NCBI GenBank assembly: GCA_023390905.1
Contig: JAEWBY010000007.1
Coordinates: 1-64,000 of the forward strand
DNA length: 64,000 nucleotides
Direction of reading: 5' to 3'
Origin: Pseudomonadota bacterium
GTDB taxonomy: Bacteria; Pseudomonadota; Gammaproteobacteria; Xanthomonadales; Xanthomonadaceae
Shown: positions 9,479 through 17,463 of the stretch, one piece after another
Numbering within the stretch: the stretch's first letter is position 1
Layout: every line of letters starts with the position of its first letter
Notes under the pieces: generated by a model
Databases searched by the model: none
The model's input: only the letters and a program-made list of their open reading frames with translations
What the model was told of the DNA's origin: nothing
Program-made: the position numbers and the translations under genes

Positions 9479-10282
9479 TCAACGGGTGTCCAGCGCCTGC
9501 CGCAGGGGCTGGAGGAAGGCCGAGGCGCGCTCCGCCGCCTGCGCGGGGTCACCTTCGGAGAGCATGGTGACCAGCGCGCTGCCGACCACCACCCCGTCGG
9601 CATCGGCGGACATCGCGCGGGCGGTCGCCGCGTCGCGGATGCCGAACCCGGCCGCGACCGGTGCGCGCGAGCGGGCGCGCAGCGCGCGCAGGCGCTGGCT
9701 CGCGGCCTGCGGATCCAGCCGCTCCGAGGCGCCGGTCACGCCGGCGAAACTGACGTAGTACAGATAGCCCTGCGCGGTTTCGCAGAGCATGTCCAGCCGC
9801 GCTTCGCTGGTCGTGGGCGAGGCGAGCGCGATCAGGACCACCCCGTGGCGGTTGAATACCGCGCGCGTTTCCTCGGCCTCTTCCGGCGGCAGGTCCACCA
9901 GCAGCACGCCGTCCACGCCGGCGGCGGCGGCGGCTTCGGCAAAACGCTCCGCCCCGTGGATTTCCACCGGATTGAGATATCCCATCAGCACGACGGGCGT
10001 GTCCGGATCCTGCCGACGAAACTCTCCGACGACCTCCAGCACATAACGCAGGCCGGCGCCGCGCGCGAGCGCTCGTTCGGAGCTGCGCTGGATGGCGGGG
10101 CCATCGGCCATCGGATCGGAGAACGGAACGCCCAGTTCGATGACATCGGCGCCCGCAGCCACCAGCGCGTGCATGACCGGCACGGTGGCTTCGAGCGACG
10201 GGTCGCCCGCCGTGATGAACGGAATCAGCGCCTTGCGTCCGTGGGCGCGCAGTGCCGCGAAGCGCTGATCCAGCCGGTTCAT
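9479..10282 (-). CDS. trpA: Tryptophan synthase alpha chain
   Basis: TrpA cleaves indole-3-glycerol phosphate to indole, which is channelled to TrpB. The 267-residue protein has the catalytic pair E49 (DVIELGVPFSDP) and D60 (MADGPAIQ), the mobile loop around LASPTTSEARL, and the phosphate-binding GFGIRDAATA and DGVVVGSALV. The start overlaps the upstream DUF3144 stop by ATGA, so trpA is translationally coupled to that gene and not directly to trpB, which is unusual. Confidence 0.97.
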   Translation of the reverse strand: MNRLDQRFAALRAHGRKALIPFITAGDPSLEATVPVMHALVAAGADVIELGVPFSDPMADGPAIQRSSERALARGAGLRYVLEVVGEFRRQDPDTPVVLMGYLNPVEIHGAERFAEAAAAAGVDGVLLVDLPPEEAEETRAVFNRHGVVLIALASPTTSEARLDMLCETAQGYLYYVSFAGVTGASERLDPQAASQRLRALRARSRAPVAAGFGIRDAATARAMSADADGVVVGSALVTMLSEGDPAQAAERASAFLQPLRQALDTR

Positions 10283-10662
10283 GCGGGGGTGTCGTCCTGT
10301 GAGGGCGCAGCCGCCTGCGCTTCCCTGAATGCGGCGTATTCGGCCGCCAACTCGGACTCGCCGACATTGAGGCCACGCTCGGCGCCCAGCGCATCGAGGT
10401 GTTCGTTGAGCATGCGGCGGTACATCTGCGTCATGTAGTCGAGAAAGTCGGTGCGCGCGGCCGCGGCGTCGCCTTCGAACGAGAGATACACGTGCGAGTT
10501 GAAACGTGCCGCCGCATACAGCGCGGCGACGCTAATGCGCTTCAGGCCCTGCTGCTTGGCCTGCTTGTTGGTCAGTTCCAGATATTCATTGACGCAGGTG
10601 AAGAAGGCCGGATCCAGTTGGGTCGGCGCCGCGTTCTGCGGGGTGGTCTGCTGTTCGGTCAT
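10279..10662 (-). CDS. DUF3144-family protein between trpB and trpA
   Basis: A 127-residue soluble protein that I recognise as DUF3144. Its core is FFTCVNEYLELTNKQAKQQG followed by KRISVAALYAAARFNSHVYL and a helical segment DFLDYMTQMYRRMLNEHLD. The tail is Ala/Gln-rich. No catalytic motif, signal sequence or membrane segment is seen and the function is not known. It starts 9 nt after the trpB stop and overlaps trpA by ATGA, so it is a full member of the trpB-DUF3144-trpA transcription unit. An adaptor or modulator role in this operon would be a guess. Confidence 0.85.
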   Translation of the reverse strand: MTEQQTTPQNAAPTQLDPAFFTCVNEYLELTNKQAKQQGLKRISVAALYAAARFNSHVYLSFEGDAAAARTDFLDYMTQMYRRMLNEHLDALGAERGLNVGESELAAEYAAFREAQAAAPSQDDTPA

Positions 10663-10671
10663 TGCACTGCC

Positions 10672-11883
10672 TTAGAAGTGGATGTTCTCGCGCGCGGCGA
10701 TGGTGTGGACGTCCTTGTCGCCCCGTCCGGACAGGTTGCACAGCACCAGGGCATCGCGCGGCAGATCCCGGGCGAGCTTGATGGCGTGCGCCACGGCATG
10801 GCTGGACTCGAGCGCGGCAAGAATACCTTCGGTGCGGGCCAGACGGTGGAACGCCGAGAGCGCCTCCTCGTCGGTGACGCCCACGTACTGCGCGCGCCCG
10901 CTGTCGGCGAGGAAGGCGTGTTCCGGCCCCACGCCGGGATAATCCAGCCCTGCCGAAACCGAATGGGTCTCAATGATCTGTCCGTCGTCATCGCACAGCA
11001 CGTAGGTCCGGTTGCCATGCAACACCCCGGGCCGGCCGGCGGCGATCGAAGCGGCGTGGCGCCCGCTGCCGATGCCGTCACCGGCGGCTTCGGCGCCGAC
11101 GATGCGCACGGACGCGTCATTGAGGAAGGCATGGAACAGGCCGATGGCATTGCTGCCGCCGCCGACACAGGCGGTGATGACATCCGGCAGGCGGCCATAA
11201 TCGGCCAGCATCTGCGCACGCGCTTCGCGGCCGACCACGGCGTTGAAATCGCGCACCATGCGCGGATATGGATCCGGGCCGGCGACCGTGCCGATGATGT
11301 AGAACGTGTCGCGCACGTTCGTCACCCAGTCGCGCATCGCTTCGTTGAGGGCGTCCTTCAACGTGGCCGAACCGCTGGTCACCGGCACCACCGTCGCGCC
11401 CAGCAGCTTCATCCGGTAGACGTTGATCTTCTGGCGCTCGATGTCGGTGGCGCCCATGTAGACCACGCACTCCAGCCCGAGCCGCGCCGCGACGGTGGCG
11501 CTGGCGACGCCGTGCTGGCCCGCACCGGTCTCGGCGATGATGCGGGTCTTGCCCATGCGGCTGGCCAGCAGCGCCTGGCCGATGGTGTTGTTGATCTTGT
11601 GCGCGCCCGTGTGGTTGAGGTCCTCGCGCTTGAGCAGGATGCGCGCGCCGCCCACCTCCCGGCTCAGGCGCTCGGCGAAATAGATCGGGCTCGGGCGGCC
11701 GACGTAATGCTTCAGGTCGTATTCGAAGGCGGCCTGGAATTCCGGATCCTGGCGGGCCTGGTCGTAGGCGGCGGACAGTTCCTGCAGCGGACCGATCAGG
11801 GTTTCGGCCACGAACCGGCCGCCGTAGCGGCCAAAATGGCCACGCTCATCGGGGTAGGCATGGAAGTCGGCGACGTCGGTCAT
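10672..11883 (-). CDS. trpB: Tryptophan synthase beta chain
   Basis: TrpB condenses indole with serine using pyridoxal phosphate. The 403-residue protein carries the PLP lysine K96 in NHTGAHKINNTIGQAL, the catalytic Glu in IIAETGAGQHGVA, the phosphate-binding CVGGGSNAIGLF, and the C-terminal VLCNLSGRGDKDVHT. It is first in the trpB-DUF3144-trpA unit. A divergent LysR gene begins 98 nt away, the same geometry as trpI-trpBA in Pseudomonas, where TrpI activates trpBA in response to indoleglycerol phosphate. Regulation by this LysR protein is therefore an inference from context. Confidence 0.98.
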   Translation of the reverse strand: MTDVADFHAYPDERGHFGRYGGRFVAETLIGPLQELSAAYDQARQDPEFQAAFEYDLKHYVGRPSPIYFAERLSREVGGARILLKREDLNHTGAHKINNTIGQALLASRMGKTRIIAETGAGQHGVASATVAARLGLECVVYMGATDIERQKINVYRMKLLGATVVPVTSGSATLKDALNEAMRDWVTNVRDTFYIIGTVAGPDPYPRMVRDFNAVVGREARAQMLADYGRLPDVITACVGGGSNAIGLFHAFLNDASVRIVGAEAAGDGIGSGRHAASIAAGRPGVLHGNRTYVLCDDDGQIIETHSVSAGLDYPGVGPEHAFLADSGRAQYVGVTDEEALSAFHRLARTEGILAALESSHAVAHAIKLARDLPRDALVLCNLSGRGDKDVHTIAARENIHF

Positions 11884-11960
11884 GGCTCTGGGGCTCGGTC
11901 AACAGGCGCGCAGCTTAACGCACAGATGCCCGTCCCAGAATCGATGTTTCCTGCGCGATG

Positions 11961-11977
11961 TGTGAGCTATGCTCACA
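11961..11977. promoter_or_regulatory. Palindromic LysR-type operator at the trpB/lysR divergent region
   Basis: TGTGAGCTATGCTCACA is a perfect inverted repeat with a 3-nt centre and contains the T-N11-A pattern of LysR boxes (TGAGC...GCTCA). It ends 4 nt before the ATG of the LysR gene and is centred about 86 bp upstream of trpB. A TATGCT hexamer inside it could be the -10 of the LysR gene, which would make the site autorepressing. The assignment to this particular regulator is inferred from position. Confidence 0.65.
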
Positions 11978-11981
11978 GGTC

Positions 11982-12875
11982 ATGAAGCCCGGACTGCCCC
12001 CGCTCAATGCCCTGCGCGCCTTCGAGGCCGCAGCCCGTCTGGGCCATCTCGGGCTGGCGGGCGAGGAACTGCACGTGACCCACGGAGCGATCAGCCGGCA
12101 GATTCGCCTGCTGGAAGATCATCTCGGCGTGGCCGTGTTCGTGCGCGAAGGGCGCGGGCTGCGGCTGACGCCGGCCGGCCGCGAATTGCAGACCGCCGCC
12201 GCGGCCGCCTTCGCCCGCGTGCGCGATGCGGTCACGGCGGTGCAGCGCGGTTCGGGCCACGCGCCGCTGGTGCTGGGTTGTCCCGGCAGCCTGCTGGCGC
12301 GCTGGGTCATTCCGCGCATGGAGCGCCTGTCGCGCGAACTGCCGGATCTGACCGTGCATCTGGCCGCGCGCGAAAGCGGTTTCGATGCCGCGCTCAGCGG
12401 ACTCGATGCCGCGCTGTTGCTGGCCGAACCGCCGTGGCCGGACGACTGGCACGCGCTCGTGCTGGCCAATGAACGCATCGGCCCCGTCCTCAGCCCGCGC
12501 ATGGCCGGCCACGAAACGCTCGCCAGCCCGGATGCCACGGCCTTGTTGCAGCACCCGTTGCTGCACACCAGTTCCCGCCCGCAGGCCTGGCCGGCGTGGG
12601 CGTCAGCCCAGGGGCTCGACCCCGGCCGGCTGCGGATGGGGACCGGCTTCGAACATCTGTACTACCTGCTCGAAGCCGCCATCGCCGGGGTGGGGATCGC
12701 CATCGCGCCGGAGCCGCTGGTCGCCGAGGATGTGGCGGCCGGACGCCTGATCGCGCCCTGGGGATTCCGCGATACCGGTGGGGTGTGGTTGCTGGCGACG
12801 CGCCAGGGCCGCGAGGACGCGCGCTTCACGCGCCTGGCCCAGTGGCTGCGCGATGAACTTGCGGGGCAGCGCTGA
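11982..12875 (+). CDS. LysR-family regulator, likely TrpI/GcvA-like activator of trpBA
   Basis: A 297-residue LysR-type regulator. The N-terminal winged helix-turn-helix (residues 1-60) reads LPPLNALRAFEAAARLGHLG then THGAISRQIRLLEDHLGVAVF. The rest is a periplasmic-binding-protein-like effector domain. The sequence resembles the GcvA/TrpI branch. I chose the ATG at 11982, not the in-frame ATG at 11958, because the latter would translate through the operator palindrome and adds MCELCSQV, which lacks similarity. It is divergent from trpB and converges on trpF, so it interrupts the minus-strand trp/truA/fimV series. Confidence 0.88.
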   Translation: MKPGLPPLNALRAFEAAARLGHLGLAGEELHVTHGAISRQIRLLEDHLGVAVFVREGRGLRLTPAGRELQTAAAAAFARVRDAVTAVQRGSGHAPLVLGCPGSLLARWVIPRMERLSRELPDLTVHLAARESGFDAALSGLDAALLLAEPPWPDDWHALVLANERIGPVLSPRMAGHETLASPDATALLQHPLLHTSSRPQAWPAWASAQGLDPGRLRMGTGFEHLYYLLEAAIAGVGIAIAPEPLVAEDVAAGRLIAPWGFRDTGGVWLLATRQGREDARFTRLAQWLRDELAGQR

Positions 12876-12903
12876 AACAGGCGCCCGCGCTCCATCGCCT
12901 GGA

Positions 12904-13536
12904 TCAGCCGCGCTGATCCGCGCGGCGCACTTCCTCGACGAAGGCACGCATTTTTTCCGCGTCCTTGATGCCGGGCGCCGACTCGATGCCGCTGGACACG
13001 TCCACGCCCCACGGATGCGCCGTGCGGATCGCCACGCCCACATTGTCCGGCGCCAGACCGCCCGCAAGCAGGTACGGTTTTTCCAGCCCCTGTGGTGTCT
13101 GCCTCCAGTCGAAACGCCGACCGCTGCCGCCCTGCTCGCCCGCCGCGTGCCCGTCGAACAGGAACCCGTGCGCACCCGGAAACCGCGCGACTTCGCTGAA
13201 GGCGCTGCTCTCCGCGCCGCCCATGGCGATCACCTTGAAGTACGGCGTGTCGAACGCACCGCAGAATTCGTCCACCTCGCCCCCATGGAATTGCAGCACG
13301 TCCGGCCGGACGTGCTCGACGATGCCCTGGATCTCCTGCGCGCTGTTGTCCATCACCAGCGCGACCACGGCGATCTCCTCCGGCACCAGTTCACGCAGCA
13401 TCCGCGCCTGGCCGATCAGCAGCCGCCGCGGACTGCGCGGCGCGAACACCAGGCCTACGTACTCCACACCGAGTTCGACCGCGGTGCGGACATCCTCGGC
13501 GCGGGTCAGACCGCAGAATTTGATACGCGTGGGCAT
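12904..13536 (-). CDS. trpF: Phosphoribosylanthranilate isomerase
   Basis: TrpF isomerises N-(5-phosphoribosyl)anthranilate in tryptophan synthesis. The 210-residue beta/alpha-barrel begins MPTRIKFCGLTRAEDV with the catalytic C8, continues with YVGLVFAPRSPR, LQFHGGEVDEFC and LLAGGLAPDNV, and ends near GVDVSSGIESAPGIKD, the phosphate-binding site. The length is normal. It lies downstream of truA on the same strand, with repeat-containing DNA between them, and converges on the LysR gene with a 28-nt gap. Confidence 0.96.
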   Translation of the reverse strand: MPTRIKFCGLTRAEDVRTAVELGVEYVGLVFAPRSPRRLLIGQARMLRELVPEEIAVVALVMDNSAQEIQGIVEHVRPDVLQFHGGEVDEFCGAFDTPYFKVIAMGGAESSAFSEVARFPGAHGFLFDGHAAGEQGGSGRRFDWRQTPQGLEKPYLLAGGLAPDNVGVAIRTAHPWGVDVSSGIESAPGIKDAEKMRAFVEEVRRADQRG

Positions 13537-13604
13537 GGGATGAAGTGTAGATGGGCGTAAGGGGTGGACAGAACCGGAATGAACCGGGGAACTGGTATGT
13601 CGTA

Positions 13605-13632
13605 GGTAGCCGGTAGCCGGTAGCCGGTAGCC
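13605..13632. repeat. Four tandem copies of a 7-bp GGTAGCC repeat
   Basis: Four exact copies of GGTAGCC lie in the truA-trpF spacer, followed by CCGATTTCCGATTTCCGG-like DNA (13644-13662). An inverted, degenerate counterpart (GCTACCGGTTACC, about 13670-13682) contains the truA stop. The spacer could fold on itself. Nothing else is seen in 13537-13669. Confidence 0.8.
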
Positions 13633-13669
13633 GGGAACAATTTACCGATTTCCGATTTCCGGCTTCTCG

Positions 13670-14476
13670 CTACCGGTTACCAGCTAGCGGCCCCAGGGTG
13701 ATCTCCTCAGGCAACCCCCACTGCGACGGATACAGCGGACTGACGAAGACCAGCCCGTCCGGAGGCGCGGTCGGCCCGGCCACGGTGCGATCGCGGCCGG
13801 CCAGCAGTTCGGCGATCCAGGACTCGGGGCGTTCACCGCGGCCGACGATCAGCAGCGAGCCGACGATGTTGCGCACCATGTGATGCAGGAACGCATTGGC
13901 CTGCACCTCGATGCTGACCTGTTCGCCGTGCCGGCTGACCCCGATGGATTGCAGTTCGCGGAACGCGTGCGTGGACTGGCAGTGCACGCTGCGGAAGGCG
14001 CTGAAGTCGTTCTCGCCAAGCAAGGCCTGCGCGGCGCGATGCATCGCATCGGCGTCCAGGGGCAGGCGCTCCCAGCTCAGGTATTGGCGTTCCAGCGCCG
14101 GGCGGACCATGCGGTTGACCAGCCGATAACGATAGCGGCGCGCACGCGCGGAGAACCGTGCATGGAAATCGTCCGGCATCGGCAGGCACCAGCGCACGCA
14201 CACCGAAGGCGGCAGGTTGGCGGTCGCGCCGAGCACCCAGCTGCGTGGATCACGCGGGGCCTGGCTGTCGAAATGCACGACCTGGCATTGGGCGTGGACG
14301 CCAGCGTCGGTGCGGCCGGCGCAGATCGTGTCCACCCGCGCGTTGGCCACGCGCGAGAGTGCGTTCTCGAGCACGGCCTGCACGCTGGTGTCATCCGGCG
14401 TGCCCGACTTGGTCAATCGCTGCCAGCCCAGGAATCCGCCGCCGTCATATTCGACGCCGAGGGCGTAACGCATCAT
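13670..14476 (-). CDS. truA: tRNA pseudouridine(38-40) synthase
   Basis: TruA makes pseudouridine at positions 38-40 of the tRNA anticodon stem. The 268-residue protein begins MMRYALGVEYDGGGFLGWQR and has the catalytic Asp D57 in ICAGRTDAGVHA, plus the family blocks FHARFSARARRYRY, FSAFRS and FLHHMVRNIVGSL. Either of two adjacent ATGs (14476 or 14473) could start it. It is downstream of fimV, as in Pseudomonas. The stop TAG lies inside the inverted part of the repeat region noted at 13605-13682, so the last residues (PLAGNR) may be recent. Confidence 0.95.
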   Translation of the reverse strand: MMRYALGVEYDGGGFLGWQRLTKSGTPDDTSVQAVLENALSRVANARVDTICAGRTDAGVHAQCQVVHFDSQAPRDPRSWVLGATANLPPSVCVRWCLPMPDDFHARFSARARRYRYRLVNRMVRPALERQYLSWERLPLDADAMHRAAQALLGENDFSAFRSVHCQSTHAFRELQSIGVSRHGEQVSIEVQANAFLHHMVRNIVGSLLIVGRGERPESWIAELLAGRDRTVAGPTAPPDGLVFVSPLYPSQWGLPEEITLGPLAGNR

Positions 14477-14492
14477 CGCGGCCCGTGTCGGC

Positions 14493-16247
14493 TCATCCGA
14501 TATCGCGCAGCAACTGCAGCGCCTGTTCGCGCGCCCCGTCGTCGTTGCCCGCGACCACCTCGTTGAGCAGATCGCGCGCGGTGACCGTGTCGCCGAGATC
14601 CAGGTAGGCAATCGCCAGCTCCAGGCGCTCGCGGCCGGCCGGCGCCGCATTCAACGGCGCCACGCTCGCGATGCCGTCACCGGAATGCCACGTAGGCGTG
14701 CGCATGCTGGTGGACGGCGGCACTGTTGGAGCCGGATGGATGGCCGGGGCCGAGGACGGGCCTGTCGCGGTCTGCGCAATGGACTCGGCAGCGTTGACCC
14801 GCGTCGAAGACGGTGCCGGAAACGGGACCGATTCCGGCGCAACAAAGTCCTCATCGGCCAGCGGCGCGGCGGCCGGAGCGGCGGGCACGGCCGGCTCGCC
14901 CAGCACGCGCGAACGGGGGGCGGGCGCCGGTGCGACCCGTCGACGGCGGCTCACCAGCAGCCACGCCAGCGCGCCCAGGATCAGCAATCCCCAGCCCGCC
15001 CAGGCCCAGATCGGCGTGCCCGCTTCGGTTGCGCCATTGGACTGTGCGAGCCGCTGCTGCGCCGCGGCCAGATCGCTGTCCTTCATCGCGATCAACTTGT
15101 CCTGCTGCTGCTTGAGCTTCTCCAGTTCGGCGACCTGCGCGCGCAGCTCCTGCACTTCGGATTCGCGCGCGGCCAGATCTTCCCTGGACTGTTGCAGTTG
15201 TTCGTTCGCCAGCATGTCCCCCTCGCCTCCGGCATCGACGCCGGATTGTGTGCCCGCCCGCGTGGCCGCGCTGGCCAGAGGCGGTGCAATTTCCAGACGT
15301 GCCTGCGCGGTCTGGTGTGCCGATGCACGGGCCTGTGCCGGCGTCGGCGCAGCGATGGCCGCCGGTTGCGGGATCGGCCGGCGCGCTTGCCGCCAGTCAT
15401 CGATCTGGCTGCGCACCAGCGCGGCCGCCTCGCTTTCGTCCAGGCGCGCGATCTCTTCGGCTGCCGGGATGCGCAGCACCGCACCCTGCCTGAGCTGGTT
15501 GATGTTGTTGCGGATGAAGGCGTCGGGATTGGCCCGCAGCAGCGAGATCATCGTCTGATCCACGCTCTGCGCGCCGCCGATGCGTTGCGCGATCTGCGAC
15601 AGTGTCTGCCCGCGACGGACCGTATACGTATCGCCGGCATCGAGCGCGACCTGCGCGGCGGGGGCGCTTGCGCCCGGGTTGGAAGGCGTCGCCGCGGTTA
15701 CCGGCGCGGCGCCCTGCGGAGCCGGCTCGGGCGGCGGTTCGACCTCGGCCGCTGGCGCGGCGGCAAGGGGTTCGGCCGGCCGTGCGATCACATCGCTCGG
15801 CGCCGCCTGCGGAGCCTCGATGTACGGTTGCGACGCGGCGGCGACGCTGCCGGGTCTGTCCACCATCGCCGCGTATTCGCGCACGAGCCGGCCCTGTCCC
15901 CAATCCACCGAGATCAGGAAATTGACCACCGGCACGTCCACCGGGGTGCGGCTGGTGACGCGGATGATCGGCCGGCCGGCATCATCCAGCGCGACGGCGA
16001 AATCGAGATCGTTGACCACGCCCTGCGGACGCGGCAGTCCGACGCGCTCGAACGTGGCCGGCGATGCCAGTTCCGCGCGCAGTTGCTCCAGTTCGCCCGG
16101 CTCGCTGGAAATGATCGGGATTTCCGCCACCAGCGGCTGCCCCGGACCGGACTTGACCCGAATCTCGCCCAGGCCCAACGCCAGCGCCGAGCTGCTCAGC
16201 AGCATCAGCACCAGGCCCATCAGGCCCCGCCATCGATGTTTCGCCAT
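14493..16247 (-). CDS. fimV: FimV/HubP-like polar inner-membrane protein
   Basis: FimV/HubP proteins organise the cell pole and promote type IV pilus function. The 584-residue protein has a signal peptide (residues 1-26, ending SSSALA), the conserved FimV N-terminal domain (LGEIRVKSGPGQPLVAEIPI), a Pro/Ala-rich linker, a LysM peptidoglycan-binding module (YTVRRGQTLSQIAQRIGG), a coiled coil (about 350-405), one membrane helix (WAWAGWGLLILGALAWLLV), a disordered cytoplasmic linker and the C-terminal FimV motif ERLELAIAYLDLGDTVTARD. It is shorter than Pseudomonas FimV. The ATG at 16247 follows AGGAAG. Location between asd and truA supports the call. Confidence 0.92.
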   Translation of the reverse strand: MAKHRWRGLMGLVLMLLSSSALALGLGEIRVKSGPGQPLVAEIPIISSEPGELEQLRAELASPATFERVGLPRPQGVVNDLDFAVALDDAGRPIIRVTSRTPVDVPVVNFLISVDWGQGRLVREYAAMVDRPGSVAAASQPYIEAPQAAPSDVIARPAEPLAAAPAAEVEPPPEPAPQGAAPVTAATPSNPGASAPAAQVALDAGDTYTVRRGQTLSQIAQRIGGAQSVDQTMISLLRANPDAFIRNNINQLRQGAVLRIPAAEEIARLDESEAAALVRSQIDDWRQARRPIPQPAAIAAPTPAQARASAHQTAQARLEIAPPLASAATRAGTQSGVDAGGEGDMLANEQLQQSREDLAARESEVQELRAQVAELEKLKQQQDKLIAMKDSDLAAAQQRLAQSNGATEAGTPIWAWAGWGLLILGALAWLLVSRRRRVAPAPAPRSRVLGEPAVPAAPAAAPLADEDFVAPESVPFPAPSSTRVNAAESIAQTATGPSSAPAIHPAPTVPPSTSMRTPTWHSGDGIASVAPLNAAPAGRERLELAIAYLDLGDTVTARDLLNEVVAGNDDGAREQALQLLRDIG

Positions 16248-16283
16248 GGGCTTCCTGTCGTCGCCGGATTGCAATCGGCGACG

Positions 16284-16289
16284 ACTATA
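16284..16289 (-). promoter_or_regulatory. -10 hexamer upstream of fimV
   Basis: The minus strand reads GCTATAGTCG, with TATAGT about 37 nt before the fimV ATG. A weak TTTGTG lies 17 nt further upstream as a -35. This suggests fimV-truA has its own promoter apart from asd. Confidence 0.4.
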
Positions 16290-16358
16290 GCGACTTAAGC
16301 GCCGCCCACAAAACGCGGCGGCGCCCGGGACGCATCGATCACCTGCGTTCGGTATCGC

Positions 16359-17381
16359 TCATCCGTTGCGCGCGACCAGTTCGGCCAGTTGCACGGCATT
16401 GAGCGCCGCACCCTTGCGGATGTTGTCCGAGACGATCCACAGGTTGAGCCCGCGCGGATGCGACAGGTCCTCGCGGATGCGGCCGACATACACCGGGTCG
16501 GTGCCCGAGGCATGCGTCACCGGGGTGGGATAGCCGCCGGCTTCGCGATCGTCCACCACTTCCACGCCGGGGGCCGATTCCAGCAGTTCGCGCGCCTGGG
16601 CGGGCGTGATCTTCTCGCGCGTTTCAACGTTGACCGCTTCGGAATGACCGTAGAACACCGGCACGCGCACGGCGGTCGGGTTCACCTGGATGCTGTCGTC
16701 GCCGAGGATCTTGCGGGTTTCCCACACCAGCTTCATTTCTTCCTTGGTGAAGCCGTTGTCGAGGAATTCGTCGATGTGCGGGATCAGGTTGAACGCGATC
16801 TGCACCGGGAAGCGCTGCGGATCCGGATCCTGGAAGTTGAGCAGCGCGCCGGTCTGGCGGCCCAGTTCCTCCAGCGCCGAACGGCCCGCGCCTGAGACCG
16901 ACTGGTAGGTCGCCACGTTGATGCGTTCGATGCCGGCCTTGCGGTGGATGGGCGCCAATGCCACCAGCATCTGCATGGTCGAGCAGTTCGGATTGGCGAT
17001 GATGCCGCGCGGACGGTTCTGCACCTGTTCCGGGTTGACTTCACTGACCACCAGCGGCACGTCGTCGTCGTAGCGGAACGCCGAGGAGTTGTCGATCACC
17101 ACCGCGCCGGCCGCGGCGAATTTCGGCGCGTATTCCTTGGACACGCTGCCGCCGGCGGAAAACAGGGCGATGTCGATGCCGGCCGGATCGAAGCTGGCCA
17201 GATCCTGCACGGTGATCTTCTGGCCCCGGTATTCGACCTCGCCTCCGGCCGAGCGCTCGGAAGCCAGCGGCACGAGCCGGGCGACGGGAAAATCCCGCTC
17301 GGCCAGGATGGACAACATGGTTTCACCGACCGCGCCGGTGGCGCCCACGACGGCGACGTTGAAGCTGCTCTTCTGGTTCAT
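16359..17381 (-). CDS. asd: Aspartate-semialdehyde dehydrogenase
   Basis: Asd reduces aspartyl phosphate to the semialdehyde, the branch point to lysine, diaminopimelate, methionine and threonine. The 340-residue protein starts MNQKSSFNVAVVGATGAVGE with the NADP-binding glycine motif, carries the catalytic C133 in IANPNCSTMQM, and the base/substrate residues in RVPVFYGHSEAVNVET. The start at 17381 fits the family better than upstream in-frame codons. It is followed by fimV and truA, the gene order known from Pseudomonas. Confidence 0.97.
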   Translation of the reverse strand: MNQKSSFNVAVVGATGAVGETMLSILAERDFPVARLVPLASERSAGGEVEYRGQKITVQDLASFDPAGIDIALFSAGGSVSKEYAPKFAAAGAVVIDNSSAFRYDDDVPLVVSEVNPEQVQNRPRGIIANPNCSTMQMLVALAPIHRKAGIERINVATYQSVSGAGRSALEELGRQTGALLNFQDPDPQRFPVQIAFNLIPHIDEFLDNGFTKEEMKLVWETRKILGDDSIQVNPTAVRVPVFYGHSEAVNVETREKITPAQARELLESAPGVEVVDDREAGGYPTPVTHASGTDPVYVGRIREDLSHPRGLNLWIVSDNIRKGAALNAVQLAELVARNG

Positions 17382-17463
17382 GGAATGGGTTTCGCGAAGG
17401 GATGGGGAAACGGACACACGTGGGGCTGTGTTCGGGGAACCTCCGCGCAAGGCCAGAGGCTCC

